This document shows, piece by piece, positions 25,836 to 34,268 of a stretch of 64,000 nt of DNA. The position numbers and the translations under genes were made by a program. Under the pieces are notes generated by a model, which was given only the letters and a program-made list of their open reading frames with translations, did not search any database and was not told the DNA's origin. The stretch lies in NCBI RefSeq assembly GCF_018642165.1, contig NZ_JAHHZM010000002.1, positions 434,001 through 498,000 on the forward strand, given 5' to 3'. Numbering within the stretch: the first letter of the stretch is position 1; each line of letters starts with the position of its first letter. Source of the DNA: Echinicola shivajiensis (lineage in GTDB: Bacteria > Bacteroidota > Bacteroidia > Cytophagales > Cyclobacteriaceae).

Positions 25836-27005
25836 CTATCTCGCCATAAAGAAATAAACAGGTTTGTGGATCGTAATTTTGCTGTCTAATTGTTTTATGA
25901 TGCCGGTTTTAGGATTGCGTTTAAAAACAAAGATATCATTGGTGTCTTGGTTGCCTGAAAACAGGTATTCACCATCTGGTGAGATGCCGAAATTTCTGGG
26001 GGTTTTTCCTCCTGAAGAAACAGTTTGAATCTTATCAAGCGTGCCGGTATTTTCATCGATTTTGAAGGCAGTAATTTCATTGGCATCACCACGATTAGAA
26101 GCATAAAGGAATTTGCCGTCTTGGGAAATTCGTATCTCTGCAGCTCCGAGTGCGCCATCAAAATCTTTAGGCACTAGGGGATAGGTATCTAAGTGGATGA
26201 TTTTATTCTCTTCTAAATTATAATCGTAAAGCCCTACTTCAGAGGTCATTTCATGTATCAAATAAATTTTGTCACCTGCTTCATTAAATACCAAATGCCT
26301 TGGGCCCGAGCCTGGTTTAACCTCAAAATGAGAAGGATTGGATATGCTAAGTGGTTTTTCTTTTGATGGATCAAAATCATATATATTGACTTTATCGGTA
26401 CCAAGGTCAGCCACGAAAACCTGTTTTCCATTTGGGTGAAAAACCAGGCTATGAACATGAGGACCTTCTTGGCGATCAGGGTTTACACCTTTGCCCGAAT
26501 GACTAATGTCCTGAACAGGGGCTCCAAGGGAACCGTCTGAATTAATGGGCAGCACTGCAAGGTCACCACTACTATAGTTTCCGGCTAATATGTATTTTTC
26601 CGATGGATCTAGAGTTATATAGCAAGGACCACTACCAAGCGTTGGTTTTGTGCTAATTTTAATGAGTTTATTATTGGCTTGATCGTATTTAAAAGAGCAA
26701 ACGCTTCCTCCTTCTTCGCCTCCCATTTCTTGGACAGAAAACAATAAGTCTTCTTTTTTGTTTGTAATGATAAATGATGGATTGTTGACATCCGATTGTA
26801 AAAGAAGAGAATCAAATTGTCCCGTGTCAGGATGGTAGCCGATTAAATGAATTCCTTGTTCTGGACTCGAAGTATAAGTGCCCAACCAAAATTTGATCAT
26901 GGGAATGGTCTTTTCAGGGTTAGATATATTTTCGCTTTTTTCCTGTTTGCAGGAGAAAAGACTTATGATCATTAGAATGATTAATGGTTTAAAGAGAGTT
27001 TTCAC
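25836..27005 (-). CDS. Lactonase-family beta-propeller lipoprotein (6-phosphogluconolactonase-like)
   Basis: 389 residues. The lipobox-like LFSC (C19) after a hydrophobic leader indicates an exported lipoprotein. The rest is a seven-bladed propeller of the Pgl/YbhE type: repeated blades such as YITLDPSEKYILAGNYSSGDLAVLP, GPHVHSLVFHPNGKQVFVADLGTDKV and GPRHLVFNEAGDKIYLIHEM. Cytoplasmic members hydrolyse 6-phosphogluconolactone; an exported one probably acts on another lactone or sugar, so the common name should be used with care. Monocistronic. Confidence 0.85.
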   Translation of the reverse strand: MKTLFKPLIILMIISLFSCKQEKSENISNPEKTIPMIKFWLGTYTSSPEQGIHLIGYHPDTGQFDSLLLQSDVNNPSFIITNKKEDLLFSVQEMGGEEGGSVCSFKYDQANNKLIKISTKPTLGSGPCYITLDPSEKYILAGNYSSGDLAVLPINSDGSLGAPVQDISHSGKGVNPDRQEGPHVHSLVFHPNGKQVFVADLGTDKVNIYDFDPSKEKPLSISNPSHFEVKPGSGPRHLVFNEAGDKIYLIHEMTSEVGLYDYNLEENKIIHLDTYPLVPKDFDGALGAAEIRISQDGKFLYASNRGDANEITAFKIDENTGTLDKIQTVSSGGKTPRNFGISPDGEYLFSGNQDTNDIFVFKRNPKTGIIKQLDSKITIHKPVYFFMAR

Positions 27006-27352
27006 AATACTTGGTTAAATTTATGGATGCCTGAAGGTAAATATAAATTATGAATGTGCATAGCATAGAACTTGTTCAGAAAAATTATAAATTTATAAGG
27101 GGCTTTTTGGTTGAGGCATACTTTTACAGAAATACGTTAAACTAATTCCATTACGATCAAATTATGCATCTGACAAAAAACGCTGAATGATTGATAAATT
27201 GGCGGAAAAAAGGCTCTTTTTTTGATTAAAATTTAAAAAAAAGTCGGTTTTTATGAATAATTTTCTGTATATTGCAGTGTTTTTGATCAAAATGTATTTG
27301 TACTAACTTGTTTTGATTAAGTTGTAATTTTAATAAAACATTACTTTAAACC
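27006..27352. other. Intergenic region with the PEP carboxylase promoter
   Basis: 347 bases between divergent genes. The far right holds TTTTGATCAAAA (27281-27292) and a promoter candidate at 27272-27300. Nothing else was seen. Confidence 0.5.
27272..27300 (+). promoter_or_regulatory. Promoter and palindrome candidate for PEP carboxylase
   Basis: TTG (27272-27274), 18 bases, then TGTATTTG (27293-27300; one mismatch to TAnnTTTG). The perfect palindrome TTTTGATCAAAA lies between the two elements, where a repressor would block transcription. Candidate only. Confidence 0.45.
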
Positions 27353-29902
27353 ATGTCAAATACCTACCAGACTGAGGTGGCCAAAAGGTTTACCATTTAT
27401 AACAGTTTATTTCTTGATTTACCTTTCGATGATATATATCGCACAGGGACTTTGCTCCCGATATTGTCATCAGCCTGTCAAAAGGGCTTTGAAGAAGGTA
27501 AAACGCCAAAAGAGATTATTAACCAGTTTTTTGAGGGCATGATGTCTTCTCATTCGATTAAAGAGAAGCATAATTTGTTGTTCCAATTGGTTCAGTATGT
27601 GGAAAGACAGGTTGTATTGTTTGATTCAATTGAGGACGCTGCTTTTGAGAAGATCAATGACGTGAAAGGTCAGGGTACCATGAACGCATTGATTTCAAGA
27701 GCTGAAAGCGATAAAAAGAAAGAAGAGCTGATAGAAAAGTTAAGGACTTTCTCTATTAGACTTACTTTGACTGCTCACCCAACCCAGTTTTACCCTGGGA
27801 ATGTACTAGCGATCATTACTGACCTGGAGACAGCTATCAGAAACAATGATTTAGGTAGTATAGATTCCTTATTGAGACAATTGGGGAAAACTGCATTTAT
27901 CAACAGAGAGAAGCCTTCTCCCTATGAGGAAGCTGTCAGCCTTTGTTGGTTTTTAGAGCATGTATTTTATAAGAGTATTCCAGATATCCTAGCTCGAGTA
28001 TTGAGAAAATTGGATATACCTCTACATGAATGGGACAACCCTGATTTGCTGAAAGTTGGATTCTGGCCAGGAGGCGATAGGGATGGGAATCCTTTTGTGA
28101 CCCATCAAATTACCATGAGCGTAGCAGACAAGCTTCAGGAAACTATTTTGAAATGTCTATACAGAGACATTAGAAAAGTTAGAAGAAGATTGACTTTCCA
28201 AGGTGTTGAGCCATTGATGCTAGAAGCTGAGAGAGGAATTTACAAGACGCTTTTCAGTGGGGAAAAAATATTCAAATCCAAGGGAGAGCTTTTGGAAGTG
28301 TTGCTTAAAGCCCGTGATATCATCATTGAAAAGCATGATGGATTGTTCTTGGATCTTTTGGATGAGTATATCTTAAAAGTAAATGTCTTTGGTTTCTACT
28401 TTGCAAGTATGGACATGAGACAGGATAGTCGTAAGCATGAGGCCTTATGGAATGAAATTATTGAAGTAACTGAAGGAAAAGAGGCTTTGGAGACATATCT
28501 AAATGCTTCAGAGGAAGAAAAAATTCAGAAAATCTTAAACTTTAAAGAATTACCAAGTCCGCAAAGTCTTCAGGATGAGTTCCATCAGGAGATGCTGGAG
28601 AGTATAGCTTCAATCAGCTATGTGCAGGACAATAATGGTACTGAAGGTCTTCACAGATACATTATTTCCAACTGTCAGTCAGCACTGCATATCCTTCAGG
28701 TTTATCAGTTGAATAAACTGACACTTGCTCCAAAAGGAGAGCTTAAACTGGATATTGTTCCATTGTTTGAGACTATTGATGATTTGGCGGCAGCGCCTGG
28801 TATCATGGAGCAGCTATATACAAATCCCACATATTCTAAACACCTTAAGCTAAGAGGTGGTAAGCAGACTATCATGTTAGGTTTCTCTGATGGAACCAAG
28901 GATGGTGGGTATATCAGGGCTAACTGGTCTATCCTTAGAGCTAAAGAGGGCTTGACCTTAATGTCAAGAAAATATGATGTCAGCGTCATATTCTTCGATG
29001 GTAGAGGTGGGCCTCCAGCTAGAGGTGGTGGAAATATGCATAACTTCTATGCTTCACTGGGTGACCAGGTGGAGAATGAGGAAATTCAGGTAACCATTCA
29101 GGGACAAACTATTTCCGCTAACTATGGAAAGCCGGTTTCTTGTACCTATAATTTGGAGCAATTGCTTAGTGCTGGATTGGAAAATCATTTGTACCCCACT
29201 GTGGATAATAGATTGACCGAGGATCAAAAGGCCGTTATTGATGAAATGGCGGATATCAGTTATCAAGCTTATAAAGAGTTTAAGAGTCATCCACAGTTTG
29301 TTCCTTACTTGGAGAAAGTGACGCCTTTAAAATTCTTTGGTAAAACCAATATTGGATCTCGACCACTAAAAAGAAGCAAGGGAGAGGGGATGAAGTTTGA
29401 GGATCTTAGGGCCATTCCATTTGTGGGGTCTTGGGCTCAAATGAAGCAAAATATACCTGGTTTTTATGGGGTAGGTAAAGCCATTGAAGAAATGGAGAAA
29501 AGAGGAAAGAAAGATCAGGTTGTGAAACTTTATCAGGACTCTTTGTTCTTTAGGTCTTTGCTGGGTAACTCCATGCAGTCATTGGCTAAGTCGTTCTATC
29601 CAGCTACGGCTTATCTGAAAGATGATAAGACCTTCAGTGATTTCTGGGAATTAATGCATGAAGAATATCAAAGATCATTTGACAAAATCTTGGAAGTTTC
29701 TGGAATGACATCATTATTGGAAGATAATGAAGTAAGTAAGAAGTCCATTGAAATCCGTGAAAAGATTGTATTGCCATTGATCACTATTCAACAATATGCT
29801 ATTCAGGAAATGCTTGAGGCTGGAAAGGAAAACGCCATATTGCAGAAATTGATATTGAGAACTATGTTTGGAATAATCAATGCAGCTAGAAACGCAGCTT
29901 AA
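27353..29902 (+). CDS. ppc: Phosphoenolpyruvate carboxylase
   Basis: 849 residues, single domain. Catalytic His in LTAHPTQ (H142), the substrate loop FWPGGDRDGNPFV and MLGFSDGTKDGGYIRANW are present. The glycine-rich loop near 28990-29030 reads FFDGRGGPPARGGGN; the familiar form has FHGRGGTVGRGGGP. The C-terminus ends AARNAA in place of the usual QNTG-like tail. It carboxylates PEP to oxaloacetate to refill the TCA cycle. The changed residues suggest a divergent clade and possibly different allosteric control. It ends in a bidirectional terminator shared with dps. Confidence 0.92.
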   Translation: MSNTYQTEVAKRFTIYNSLFLDLPFDDIYRTGTLLPILSSACQKGFEEGKTPKEIINQFFEGMMSSHSIKEKHNLLFQLVQYVERQVVLFDSIEDAAFEKINDVKGQGTMNALISRAESDKKKEELIEKLRTFSIRLTLTAHPTQFYPGNVLAIITDLETAIRNNDLGSIDSLLRQLGKTAFINREKPSPYEEAVSLCWFLEHVFYKSIPDILARVLRKLDIPLHEWDNPDLLKVGFWPGGDRDGNPFVTHQITMSVADKLQETILKCLYRDIRKVRRRLTFQGVEPLMLEAERGIYKTLFSGEKIFKSKGELLEVLLKARDIIIEKHDGLFLDLLDEYILKVNVFGFYFASMDMRQDSRKHEALWNEIIEVTEGKEALETYLNASEEEKIQKILNFKELPSPQSLQDEFHQEMLESIASISYVQDNNGTEGLHRYIISNCQSALHILQVYQLNKLTLAPKGELKLDIVPLFETIDDLAAAPGIMEQLYTNPTYSKHLKLRGGKQTIMLGFSDGTKDGGYIRANWSILRAKEGLTLMSRKYDVSVIFFDGRGGPPARGGGNMHNFYASLGDQVENEEIQVTIQGQTISANYGKPVSCTYNLEQLLSAGLENHLYPTVDNRLTEDQKAVIDEMADISYQAYKEFKSHPQFVPYLEKVTPLKFFGKTNIGSRPLKRSKGEGMKFEDLRAIPFVGSWAQMKQNIPGFYGVGKAIEEMEKRGKKDQVVKLYQDSLFFRSLLGNSMQSLAKSFYPATAYLKDDKTFSDFWELMHEEYQRSFDKILEVSGMTSLLEDNEVSKKSIEIREKIVLPLITIQQYAIQEMLEAGKENAILQKLILRTMFGIINAARNAA

Positions 29903-29922
29903 TTCCAAAATAAAATAATAGT

Positions 29923-29961
29923 AAAAAAATCCCCGGCATTAAAAACCGGGGATTTTTTTTA
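29923..29961. terminator. Bidirectional terminator between ppc and dps
   Basis: ATCCCCGG and CCGGGGAT with A/T runs on both sides form a stem of at least 13 bp and a 9-base loop. The dps stop codon is inside the distal T-run (29959-29961). Confidence 0.92.
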
Positions 29962-30447
29962 TTTAAGGAATGATGTTAGCATCCAATGGTGAAGTTCTAT
30001 GCTCTTGATCATAGCAATCAACATATCCTCTGTGGCTGAATCACCGAGTTCTGCTACATTTTCAGCACATTCATTCATGTTTTCTGCCAATATTTCAAAA
30101 TCCTTTAAAACCTCCTTAACCATTTCATCGGATGGTAAATCTGTTCCCACCTCTTTGATCTCTGAATGTTCCAAGTATTCCCTGATTAAACTTAAAGGCG
30201 TCATACCAAATACTCGAATTCTCTCTGCTATCAAATCAATGTTTTCATAAGATTCCGTATATAGTTCTTCGAATTTGTCATGCAAATCAAAGAAGTCTCC
30301 ACCTGTGACGTTCCAATGGAAATTCCTTAGTTTTTGGTAGTGGACGTGGTAGTTCGCTAAAAGTTTATTTAAGGAGTTTACTATCTTGTCTGATTCTTGT
30401 TTGTTAAAGCCTAATTTTTTGAATACTCTTTTTTCTGTCTGAATCAT
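29959..30447 (-). CDS. dps: Dps-family DNA-protection protein, ferritin-like
   Basis: 162 residues. The ferroxidase-site motif YQKLRNFHWNVTGGDFFDLHDKFEELY (about 36-62) carries the family His, Asp and Glu residues, and IAERIRVFGMTPL follows as expected. Dps dodecamers oxidise iron with hydrogen peroxide and shield DNA. The promoter region contains two palindromes (30496-30513 and 30515-30529), indicating regulated expression. Start at the ATG 30447. Confidence 0.93.
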   Translation of the reverse strand: MIQTEKRVFKKLGFNKQESDKIVNSLNKLLANYHVHYQKLRNFHWNVTGGDFFDLHDKFEELYTESYENIDLIAERIRVFGMTPLSLIREYLEHSEIKEVGTDLPSDEMVKEVLKDFEILAENMNECAENVAELGDSATEDMLIAMIKSIELHHWMLTSFLK

Positions 30448-30783
30448 TTTTGGTTTTCTTTTTTAGTTCAAAATATAATTATTGGGTTTAATCCTGTTAT
30501 TGGGTCCAATAACCTGTATCAATGATACATCAGTAATTACGATAAAAATCAACCGCAAAACTATCCTTATTAAAGCATATACTATGCCAAGAGGTACATA
30601 TTAAAAGGATCTATGAACCAATCTGAATTTAGATCATGTAAATTCAAAAAATGGGAATAATCGTGTTTAGTAGTATAAAATCTATATTGACTTTATAATA
30701 ATATTACTTTCCTAAATGGGGAGTTGTTTTTAATAGCTAGAAGTAAAAACCAAGTAGAAATAAAGGGAATCAGCTATGCTTAA
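30448..30783. other. Intergenic region upstream of dps
   Basis: 336 bases, AT-rich. The two palindromes nearest dps are listed separately; the remainder holds no ORF or stable hairpin. Confidence 0.5.
30496..30529 (-). promoter_or_regulatory. Paired palindromes in the dps promoter region
   Basis: GTTATTGG-GT-CCAATAAC is an 18-bp near-perfect dyad (30496-30513), and TGTATC-AAT-GATACA follows at 30515-30529. They are about 50-80 bases upstream of the dps ATG. A TATATTTTG-like box lies between the first dyad and the gene. Probable operator sites for a redox or iron regulator. Confidence 0.5.
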
Positions 30784-31800
30784 CTACTTGTGAAGAACTT
30801 GCCTCAAGCTTAATCGAAGGATTTCGCCCATATTCTTACATTCCAGAAATTCACTGGTTTTATAATGCTTGGATAAATCCTTCTTAAGGTTATCGATATT
30901 TTCTGGTGTGGAAATGGTGTCTCTTTCCATACTGTACAATATATCTTCAATTTCCTTGGTAGAGGTTTTTAACCTATGCGCTATCAAGGCCCTTTCCTCA
31001 CGTTGGTATTGGGCCATGGATTCGGGAGTAATATGTTTGATCCCTAGCTGGATTAAGGTGTTGTTTTGTTTGAAATACTGCGGTAGATAAACTGATTTTT
31101 TGCCTTCGTAAGATTGCTGGTCAAAATCAATGGCCCTGATCCTATAATGGATTTCTTCAAAATCAGGGGTTACATCCACGACAAAATTAGATGAATGCAT
31201 GTCACCCAATAAGCGAACAAAGCATCGCTCATTGAATTTTACAAATTCCTTGGATATACGGATGGGGTTAAGCAGCGGATCATGAATATGCTGGCGCATA
31301 AACTGCTCACCAGGTATTCCCGCAATATGTTCTTCCACAAGGGTGTCCTTATAGACCAGGTATCCCATCCTGTTAGGAGAGAGCAAGTGTTCAAGCTCTA
31401 AGCCATAAACCCTAGAAGCATCGGCCATTTTTACATAAAAATAATCAAAATTATCATTGATGCGGTTGACTATTCGGATCCTAAACGGCTGGGTATTTCC
31501 ATAAGTGCAGATGTCTACACGATCCACATAAAGGTGTTGCATGACACTCATGTCTCCCTCAGCCTTTAAGATCGCATATATTTTCTTGAGGTTATAATGA
31601 ATGTCTTCCCTGTCTTGCTCATTATAAAATACAGTTTCCCATAGGGTGTCATTCCCTTTGGAGTCATATAGGGAAATGGAGCTTACATAACGTAAAAGTT
31701 CCTTATAATGGATTGGAATGTCTATTTCCCTACCATATTTTATCAGGTACCTCCTAAGCCCCTTATTGATCGGGTAAATATGTTTTTTCCTTTCAATCAC
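30784..31800 (-). CDS. Protein with a kinase / aminoglycoside-phosphotransferase-like fold, unknown role
   Basis: 338 residues, soluble. A kinase-like core is readable: a candidate ATP-binding Lys in YFYVKMADASRVYGLELEHLL (K124, with Glu about 11 residues on), a hinge-like LVEEHIAGIPGEQF, a catalytic loop LLGDMHSSNFVVD (D200, N205) and a metal-binding IDFD (D225, D227). This matches the GDxHxxN...IDFD pattern of phosphotransferases. The first 90 residues look family-specific. It is followed 14 bases upstream by a DUF3817 gene. Substrate (protein, sugar or lipid) cannot be told. Confidence 0.65.
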   Translation of the reverse strand: MIERKKHIYPINKGLRRYLIKYGREIDIPIHYKELLRYVSSISLYDSKGNDTLWETVFYNEQDREDIHYNLKKIYAILKAEGDMSVMQHLYVDRVDICTYGNTQPFRIRIVNRINDNFDYFYVKMADASRVYGLELEHLLSPNRMGYLVYKDTLVEEHIAGIPGEQFMRQHIHDPLLNPIRISKEFVKFNERCFVRLLGDMHSSNFVVDVTPDFEEIHYRIRAIDFDQQSYEGKKSVYLPQYFKQNNTLIQLGIKHITPESMAQYQREERALIAHRLKTSTKEIEDILYSMERDTISTPENIDNLKKDLSKHYKTSEFLECKNMGEILRLSLRQVLHK

Positions 31801-31814
31801 GCTAAATGAATGCT

Positions 31815-32141
31815 TTATCCATTAGTAACCTCAATATCCTTTAATTGATTCTTTATTTTTCGATCAAATAGAAAAGGACCAAAGGGTAAAACTGATGCAA
31901 TTAAGGCAAACAGGGTTCTTCTGAATGTCCAGTTAAGCTTGGATTTCGTAGGGAAAACCAAATAAACATAAGCCATAAATAGAATCCCGTGTGCCCAACC
32001 AACGTATTTTACTGCCATTGGCATGTCCATGGTGTATTTTAAGGGCATAGCAATAAATACCAGAATAAGGAAGGAAGCACCTTCTGCTATACTGATATAC
32101 CTGAATCGCTTGAGGGCATTGATTTTTTTATTATCCTGCAT
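31815..32141 (-). CDS. DUF3817 membrane protein
   Basis: 108 residues with three predicted membrane helices. The sequence FRYISIAEGASFLILVFIAMPLKY, then KYVGWAHGILFMAYVYLVF and FALIASVLPFGPFLFD, fits the DUF3817 family (YdzA-like). The role is unknown. It probably shares a transcript with the kinase-fold gene (14-base gap) and the gene at 32175 (33-base gap). Confidence 0.88.
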   Translation of the reverse strand: MQDNKKINALKRFRYISIAEGASFLILVFIAMPLKYTMDMPMAVKYVGWAHGILFMAYVYLVFPTKSKLNWTFRRTLFALIASVLPFGPFLFDRKIKNQLKDIEVTNG

Positions 32142-32174
32142 GGGTACTTTAATGTTTCACACTCTGGGAATCTA

Positions 32175-32756
32175 CTATTTGTTAATATTAAAAAACACTT
32201 GAAGGCTTTTCCAAAGTTTCCTTTTTAGGTTTTCTTCTTCAAAAATTATTTGTAGGTCATCTACAAAGATGTATTCTACGTCTTTTTCTGCAGTTACTTC
32301 ATAGCTGACTTCTTTGAGGTGGGCCAAAGGATGGTTCAGTCTGCCAAAAATCAAAACTTTATGCGGGTTCAACTTTCTGACAGCTCTGGGGTCTAATGAT
32401 TCCAGATGCGTAGAAGATACTAGGGCTATATCCTTTAGTGAATGGGAAACAGCTCTTAATATTTTTAATAAGAAGTCCTTTAGTTCGTTTGCCAATGTAT
32501 CACCTTGGTAAATGACCATCAGTCCCTTCTCAAATTCTCCTTCATAGTCTATTGTACTGGATATCGATGATACATTATTATCCTTGTCTGAAGCATTATT
32601 CTCTATTGGTTCTTCAACTTTTGAGTTTTCAGAGAGAATATTTGTTTCGTACTGGTTGAATTTTCGGGCCAAAAGTAATTCTTTGGCTTCTTCAGGAATT
32701 AGTACAATATCTTCCTCCATGAATAATCCCAGTTTAAATAGGTCTATTTCTTCCAT
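32175..32756 (-). CDS. Hypothetical protein, possibly DNA-polymerase III psi-like or other alpha/beta fold
   Basis: 193 residues from the ATG at 32756 (MEEIDLFKLGLF). A TTG start at 32795 is possible in frame but falls in the T-run of a terminator, so it is unlikely. A disordered acidic/Ser linker (about 45-70) separates a short N-terminal part from an alpha/beta C-terminal domain with pattern LLKILRAVSHSLKDIALVSS, LNPHKVLIFG and YIFVDDLQIIFEEENLKRKLWKSL. This resembles Bacteroidota proteins with a psi-subunit-like layout, but I cannot confirm it. No enzyme motif. Confidence 0.5.
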   Translation of the reverse strand: MEEIDLFKLGLFMEEDIVLIPEEAKELLLARKFNQYETNILSENSKVEEPIENNASDKDNNVSSISSTIDYEGEFEKGLMVIYQGDTLANELKDFLLKILRAVSHSLKDIALVSSTHLESLDPRAVRKLNPHKVLIFGRLNHPLAHLKEVSYEVTAEKDVEYIFVDDLQIIFEEENLKRKLWKSLQVFFNINK

Positions 32757-32792
32757 ATGGCTAAAATGCTCAAAAATACATCGACAAGCAAC

Positions 32793-32825
32793 CAAAAAAG
32801 CGGGATTTCCATAGGTATCCCGCTA
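32793..32825 (-). terminator. Intrinsic terminator of the thioesterase gene
   Basis: AGCGGGAT (32799-32806) pairs with ATCCCGCT (32817-32824) over 8 bp. The minus strand then has six T residues. It follows the stop at 32855 by about 30 bases. Confidence 0.85.
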
Positions 32826-32854
32826 AATTTATCCCCAACTTGTTGATAATCAAT

Positions 32855-33394
32855 TTATTGGTTTTTACCCAACGCGTCTTCGAAGCCAAATATTGATTTC
32901 AATTCAACAGCATCCTTAGGGTCCATTCTTTTAGCTAATACAAGTCTCAACTGTCTTCTTCTTAATGCACCTGCAAATAATTCATCTTCTTCAGGATTAG
33001 AAGGCTCGAGTTTGGGTACTTCAATAGGGCGACCATTTTGATCTACCGCAACAAAAGTAAAAAAGGCCCTGTGCGTTTTGGTCTTTTTATTGGCAGGTAT
33101 ATCCTCGGCCCAGACTTCAATATATACTTCCATGGAAGAATTAAAGGAGCGGGTAACCTGCGCTTTAAGGGTTACTACATTGCCCAAAGCAATAGGATGC
33201 TGAAAAGAAATACTATCTGCTGAAGCAGTCACAACTATGCGATTGGAGTGTTTTTGAGCTGCTATAGCGCCCACAATATCCATCCAGTGCATCAGTTTAC
33301 CTCCCATGAGGTTATTTAAGGTGTTGGTATCATTGGGCAATACCATCTCCGTCATGATTACTTCAGATTCTTGTACTTTCTTTATCTTCGCCAT
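32855..33394 (-). CDS. Acyl-CoA thioesterase, hotdog fold
   Basis: 179 residues. The LMGGKLMHWMDIVGAIAAQKHS segment (28-49) is the hotdog helix with the catalytic acidic residue, and the strand ADSISFQHPIALGNVVTLKAQV follows. This is the YciA/acyl-CoA hydrolase type. It releases CoA from acyl-CoA; chain-length preference is not readable. Start ATG 33394; its terminator is at 32793-32825. Confidence 0.88.
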   Translation of the reverse strand: MAKIKKVQESEVIMTEMVLPNDTNTLNNLMGGKLMHWMDIVGAIAAQKHSNRIVVTASADSISFQHPIALGNVVTLKAQVTRSFNSSMEVYIEVWAEDIPANKKTKTHRAFFTFVAVDQNGRPIEVPKLEPSNPEEDELFAGALRRRQLRLVLAKRMDPKDAVELKSIFGFEDALGKNQ

Positions 33395-33476
33395 TTAAAA
33401 TTTGTTTTTTACGAAAATATAAAATATGTTTCTAAGTTCTATGAACAATAACTTTAAGTTTAGAATATTGTTTTGA

Positions 33477-34133
33477 TTACTCCCACCCTTCTTCACCTAA
33501 TAGAGGTACAAAAGCAAAATTACTGAAGGACTCTTGAGTTACTTGTTTGGCTGTTTTTTTGATGAATCTCATCATTTTTTGGCTTTTTCTATCACCAACA
33601 GGAATCACCAAAATGCCACCAATTTTTAGCTGCTTTAACAAGGAATTCGGGACTATTGGTGCCCCAGCCGTAACGATTATTTTATCAAAGGGAGCTTGTT
33701 CCGGTAATCCCAAAGAACCATCTCCTTGGTAAAAGTTAATATTGATGCCAATTTTAGGTAGGAATTTTTTTGTCCGTTGAAACAGCTTTTTATTGTATTC
33801 AATGGAGTGAACTTCTGCTCCCAAAAGGTATAATATGGCTGCCTGGTAGCCTGAACCTGTCCCAATTTCCAGCACCTTATCTCCTGGTTGAACATTAAGT
33901 AATTCGGTTTGGAAAGCCACAGTAAATGGTTGGGAAATAGTCTGACCCTCGCCAATGGGGAAGGCCTTATCGTCATAAGCATGGGAATGAAGGGCACTGT
34001 CAAAAAAGAAATGACGGGGTATGGTACCTATGGCATTAAGTACTTTCTTGTCCATGATCCCTTTATTTTCAAGTGTCTTGACCAGTGCTTTTCTTTGGCC
34101 TTTATGAGAATAGCTGTCCTCCAGTTTTAGCAT
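33477..34133 (-). CDS. pcm: Protein-L-isoaspartate O-methyltransferase
   Basis: 218 residues. The Pcm hallmarks are the AFPIGEGQTISQPFTVAFQTELL segment, the SAM-binding VLEIGTGSGYQAAIL (about 81-95) and the FDKIIVTAGAPIVP segment. It methylates abnormal isoaspartyl residues in aged proteins so that they revert. Divergent from riboflavin synthase; no operon partner. Confidence 0.95.
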   Translation of the reverse strand: MLKLEDSYSHKGQRKALVKTLENKGIMDKKVLNAIGTIPRHFFFDSALHSHAYDDKAFPIGEGQTISQPFTVAFQTELLNVQPGDKVLEIGTGSGYQAAILYLLGAEVHSIEYNKKLFQRTKKFLPKIGININFYQGDGSLGLPEQAPFDKIIVTAGAPIVPNSLLKQLKIGGILVIPVGDRKSQKMMRFIKKTAKQVTQESFSNFAFVPLLGEEGWE

Positions 34134-34268
34134 GCTTGATGTGTGAACTTATTTTTATCGAAACTTCTTTTTAATGCTAAGTTAATGGATTAAATGGCTT
34201 AATTTTAATTCTGAAAGGGCAATTTGAGTTATTGCCTGATTTTATGAACATTAAATTTACAGGCTTTC

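Noticed and set aside
32757-32795. TTG start for the hypothetical gene at 32175
   Set aside because: The TTG is in the T-run of the thioesterase terminator; the ATG at 32756 is more plausible.
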